A DNA stretch of 64,000 bases. Origin: Bacteroidota bacterium. GTDB taxonomy: Bacteria; Bacteroidota; Bacteroidia; UBA4408. Both the position numbers and the translations under genes were made by a program. Shown here in pieces: positions 62,401-64,000 of this stretch. The stretch covers positions 620,001 through 684,000 of the forward strand of contig JADKCP010000001.1 of the NCBI GenBank assembly GCA_016718805.1, written 5' to 3'. How positions within the stretch are numbered: the stretch's first letter is position 1; the number at the start of each line of letters is the position of its first letter. Under the pieces are notes generated by a model. The model saw only the letters and a list, made by a program, of their open reading frames with translations, was not told where the DNA came from and ran no database searches.

Positions 62401-64000
62401 TTGCCGAAATAAATTTAGCTCATATTGAACAAAAGTTGCAAAACAATGGAACATATACAAGACAAGTTATAGGAGGTATTAATGGTGAGGTATCATTAAA
62501 CCCAATTATGTCTTATAAGAAAGTGGGTGAGGATCCCAACACTCATGAACCAATACTTTTTGCAATTGGCACTGGTTACATAGAAGTAATTTTTCACCAT
62601 TACGTTTTAGAGCCACATATTGATAAAGAAGTTAGTTGGAATAAGGGAATTGTGCGCCTAACTACTATATCTGGTGAAATAAAGCCTTATCAAGTTGTAA
62701 ACATTGGTAACAATGATTGGCAGCCAACCGATGCCTTAGTTTTAATTATTCAGGATTCTGATTTTGTTCTCGATAATGGGTCTGGTAGCTCAACATATTC
62801 ACTTAATTTGGATATTGATAATGTTGCAAATTACCATCCATCATACAAATTATATTTAAGAGACAATGAGGGAGCAAATCCAATAACAGGAAACCCAATA
62901 GTTCAAGCCGGCACACATTTCAACAGAAATTCTATTTTACCTTCGGGAAATTCAATCAGCCGCAAAACTTATATGGCTGTTCGTTCTTATGATTGCAAAA
63001 ATGATTTTAAATCGTTTGTGTCGAGTCCTGTTGTTTTACTGGGGCAGAAAATAACAGTACCAGTTCAACCCAACCCCCCTGTTGGACCATTTTATGCTAC
63101 CCGACCTGATTTTTATGGTAAATCAACATATACGTTTGATACAGTATTTAAAAACGATAATAATAGAGTTCCCTATGGCGTTTTGTTTTACAGAAGTAGT
63201 GAAGATAGGATCTTAGATGTATTATATAGAAAATCAACACAAGTACTAATCTGGTCGCAATTAAATGCCTTAACTGACCCCATGGCAAAGTATGACCCAC
63301 TTTTATGGGAAAAGCTGTTTAAGGGGGATAATAATGGGGCTGGTTTTAAAACATATAATACAACAGCAGGATCTTTTACATGGCCATTACCTGATAATGA
63401 TGGTTGCTTTGGAGCAACAAATATTCCTCTTGAAAATAGTATGGAGCCTGATAGAGGCGGGTACATATTTCCTTTTGAGGCAACCAATCCCCCAACTGCT
63501 GTTTATCGACCATTTCAATGCAACAATGCAGGGGTATCAAATTTTGATTTAAGTGAGACTGAATATATAGTTTATGGGAGAAAAATGACAGGAAAGGAAA
63601 TTTTGAAAAAGGCAATACTTTCAGCCTTTTTACCTTTAACAGAACAAGCTCCTGTATTTAGTTATATTAAAAGTGGAACACAAACCTCTTCTGAAAAGAG
63701 TAGGCTTAGAGATTCAAGTGGAAGTTTAATTGATCCAATTCAGAATGATATTTATCCAATGATTAAAAGGTTACCTGTTGATCCTTTGGATCCTAAAATT
63801 AAAATTCGGTTTACTGACTATACTTTGGATGGAGCTTCTAAGAGTGTATACTTTTACCTCGCAATGGAAATGTCAGCTCAATTAAAATACAGTGAGCCAA
63901 GTTTTCCTGTTGGCCCTATTAAAATGGTAAATGCTTACCCAGCTGATAAGCCGCAGATAAAGAAGGTAATCTCTGTTCTTCATAATGCTATAACAAACAC
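59496..64000 (+). CDS. Giant protein, 3' truncated by window edge (at least 1501 aa)
   Basis: An ATG-started frame opens 10 bases after the 1957-residue gene and stays open to the last base, giving at least 1501 residues. It begins SKVNIDTNPFFQSGYAYLQA and AAGSDGTDNTVIGRHLRWDF. The frame was checked near 59940, 61020, 62040, 62340, 63180 and 63960 and has no stop at those points. The protein is beta-rich, with FN3-like or Ig-like stretches such as SRKTYMAVRSYDCKNDFKSF followed by PVGPFYATRPD. No signal peptide, membrane helix or catalytic motif was noticed. It belongs to the operon started by the amidase. The stop codon and any C-terminal domain lie outside the window. Confidence 0.75.
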   Translation, partial: MSKVNIDTNPFFQSGYAYLQAAGSDGTDNTVIGRHLRWDFLRTLGENHLAKGDNILNSIYSSNSKFDRSDDFIKISKTLFTQKKHFLTLDFSSSTIPNLEPNPLKREWKFTSSVDEISGMAWDVIIRFTDTALYDELMIVHDGISKADEFLGFYSGIIEVEPVDNKLSFYYEFGIDIDREDGSSTNGYLRVETVCMADTVEPDNLHVGFRKKFTYDSIIETPYILSENIKYIRFDFIKSRLNCLYIICYEHYIVGVNNANSDGNWQGVGSFALSTVDDVMQSQLLPYDIHGTWPKFNDVQDSSEVFRVNSANYWDRWRKSDKTFNSDDDRDNDPESLQNFVHTYLKISVDDNTRALVSIPEDNTNTNFQEISYLDMLRLISLDYHIARMIGLGFIDKTELTEEERTRFYIYCLEYRTDDGLDAAYQEPGARNHIFMTLPTNLLDSRLPKSPSLTLATFGVSVDNGTGTPTLLTDIDGYSPFGNNRFININRGPYIFEKPFGPFYYEPTEFELAKEAPAVAYGIEYKEENEEAYRIPEISHDPNYHDPSGVPETMLILETGKPTIYTHQEREEGNHKYSSYGINWFSRVSALSNEILVSTAFPKKHHLLPPFNLAVQLIQDEDPTETAIVNKVLVLTTAAEQTKLANISSGDNTLVRASFDWNYVHHNAHQSADYAELFFRTEEPSVVKGKIVSVILQAGNIAQITTSSYLQYSVNSNSPQYQVVPNVSNPQKFVGSLFSSDGNNYVIESVTASATNPVFYIKQIKEVQASAPVQANQGQYISAEKFIAPKAGDLFFALENMSALENWDLKHTRRVYLEKFFSNSKIGVRYSSTHIIYHDIKSLTPVGADTRIDLEKAISNFASIQHIEYAVRHKLTSVNTSKFIVAGDQTSDFIATKQFRVFGSKANDGVYTVLSSSILSGFTTITVLESIPNTSSPDGQYGLVEIIVSRGISGIGNDNKSITILGDKLAEINLAHIEQKLQNNGTYTRQVIGGINGEVSLNPIMSYKKVGEDPNTHEPILFAIGTGYIEVIFHHYVLEPHIDKEVSWNKGIVRLTTISGEIKPYQVVNIGNNDWQPTDALVLIIQDSDFVLDNGSGSSTYSLNLDIDNVANYHPSYKLYLRDNEGANPITGNPIVQAGTHFNRNSILPSGNSISRKTYMAVRSYDCKNDFKSFVSSPVVLLGQKITVPVQPNPPVGPFYATRPDFYGKSTYTFDTVFKNDNNRVPYGVLFYRSSEDRILDVLYRKSTQVLIWSQLNALTDPMAKYDPLLWEKLFKGDNNGAGFKTYNTTAGSFTWPLPDNDGCFGATNIPLENSMEPDRGGYIFPFEATNPPTAVYRPFQCNNAGVSNFDLSETEYIVYGRKMTGKEILKKAILSAFLPLTEQAPVFSYIKSGTQTSSEKSRLRDSSGSLIDPIQNDIYPMIKRLPVDPLDPKIKIRFTDYTLDGASKSVYFYLAMEMSAQLKYSEPSFPVGPIKMVNAYPADKPQIKKVISVLHNAITN

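Noticed and set aside
63188..63615. Minus-strand frames at the right end
   Set aside because: They are antisense to the long plus-strand frame of the giant-protein operon and have no domain.
1..64000. CRISPR array, rRNA operon or insertion sequence
   Set aside because: No regularly spaced identical repeats, no rRNA-like sequence and no transposase gene were seen on either strand.
49602..64000. Prophage
   Set aside because: The amidase is lysin-like, but no capsid, portal, terminase or tail genes are present in the visible part.

Overview
The window is AT-rich chromosomal DNA from a member of the Bacteroidota. The evidence is four proteins with type IX secretion system (T9SS) features (three intact proteins and one orphan sorting domain), GEVED repeats, a Bacteroidetes-type LptC/outer-membrane-protein/CoaX block, TPR-type NarL histidine kinases, promoters resembling TAnnTTTG, and weak or absent Shine-Dalgarno sequences. 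Genus cannot be assigned from the sequence alone.

Region 1 (1-18859) is ordinary core genome. In order it holds the end of an S41 C-terminal processing protease, an Ala-rich lipoprotein, Mn-type superoxide dismutase, a TM2 protein, LptC, an outer-membrane protein, type III pantothenate kinase, a five-GEVED T9SS adhesin-like protein, peptidase T, a Kir-type potassium channel, a dipeptide epimerase, a GH13 glucosidase, a PolX/PHP protein broken by a one-base frameshift, and a TPR kinase/NarL regulator pair.

Region 2 (about 19185-27440) is accessory. A 3' fragment of tRNA-Leu(CAA), broken off inside the anticodon stem, marks an integration site. To its right lies a mobilization module (two unknown envelope proteins, a small membrane protein, a VirD4-like coupling protein, a MobC-like protein, a relaxase and an ArdC-like antirestriction protein). 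Beyond it, on the opposite strand, is a two-gene cassette: a CYTH (class IV cyclase-like) protein and a DUF4062-like/methyltransferase fusion. An orphan T9SS sorting domain follows. No integrase and no intact tRNA-Leu is seen, so the right border of the element is not defined.

Region 3 (27447-64000) holds two T9SS proteins, a small Cys-tailed protein with a 7TM-like protein/kinase/NarL regulator operon, a long operon of a sensor-like membrane receptor, an amidohydrolase, three different serine lipase/hydrolase families (DUF2235, alpha/beta hydrolase, patatin) and small envelope proteins, and finally an operon of very large proteins without signal peptides that starts with a peptidoglycan amidase. 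The last of these is open to the end of the window (59496 to beyond 64000).

The main integrating observation is a short DNA motif (CACCCCCGTA / TACGGGG, in places with the extension AATTGCGGAA). It lies upstream of four transcription units of region 3: the 1605-aa T9SS gene, the kinase/regulator operon, the lipase operon and the amidase/giant-protein operon. I infer that the NarL-type regulator at 35778-36428 may control all four, which would make region 3 one regulated system of envelope-active enzymes and giant proteins of unknown function.
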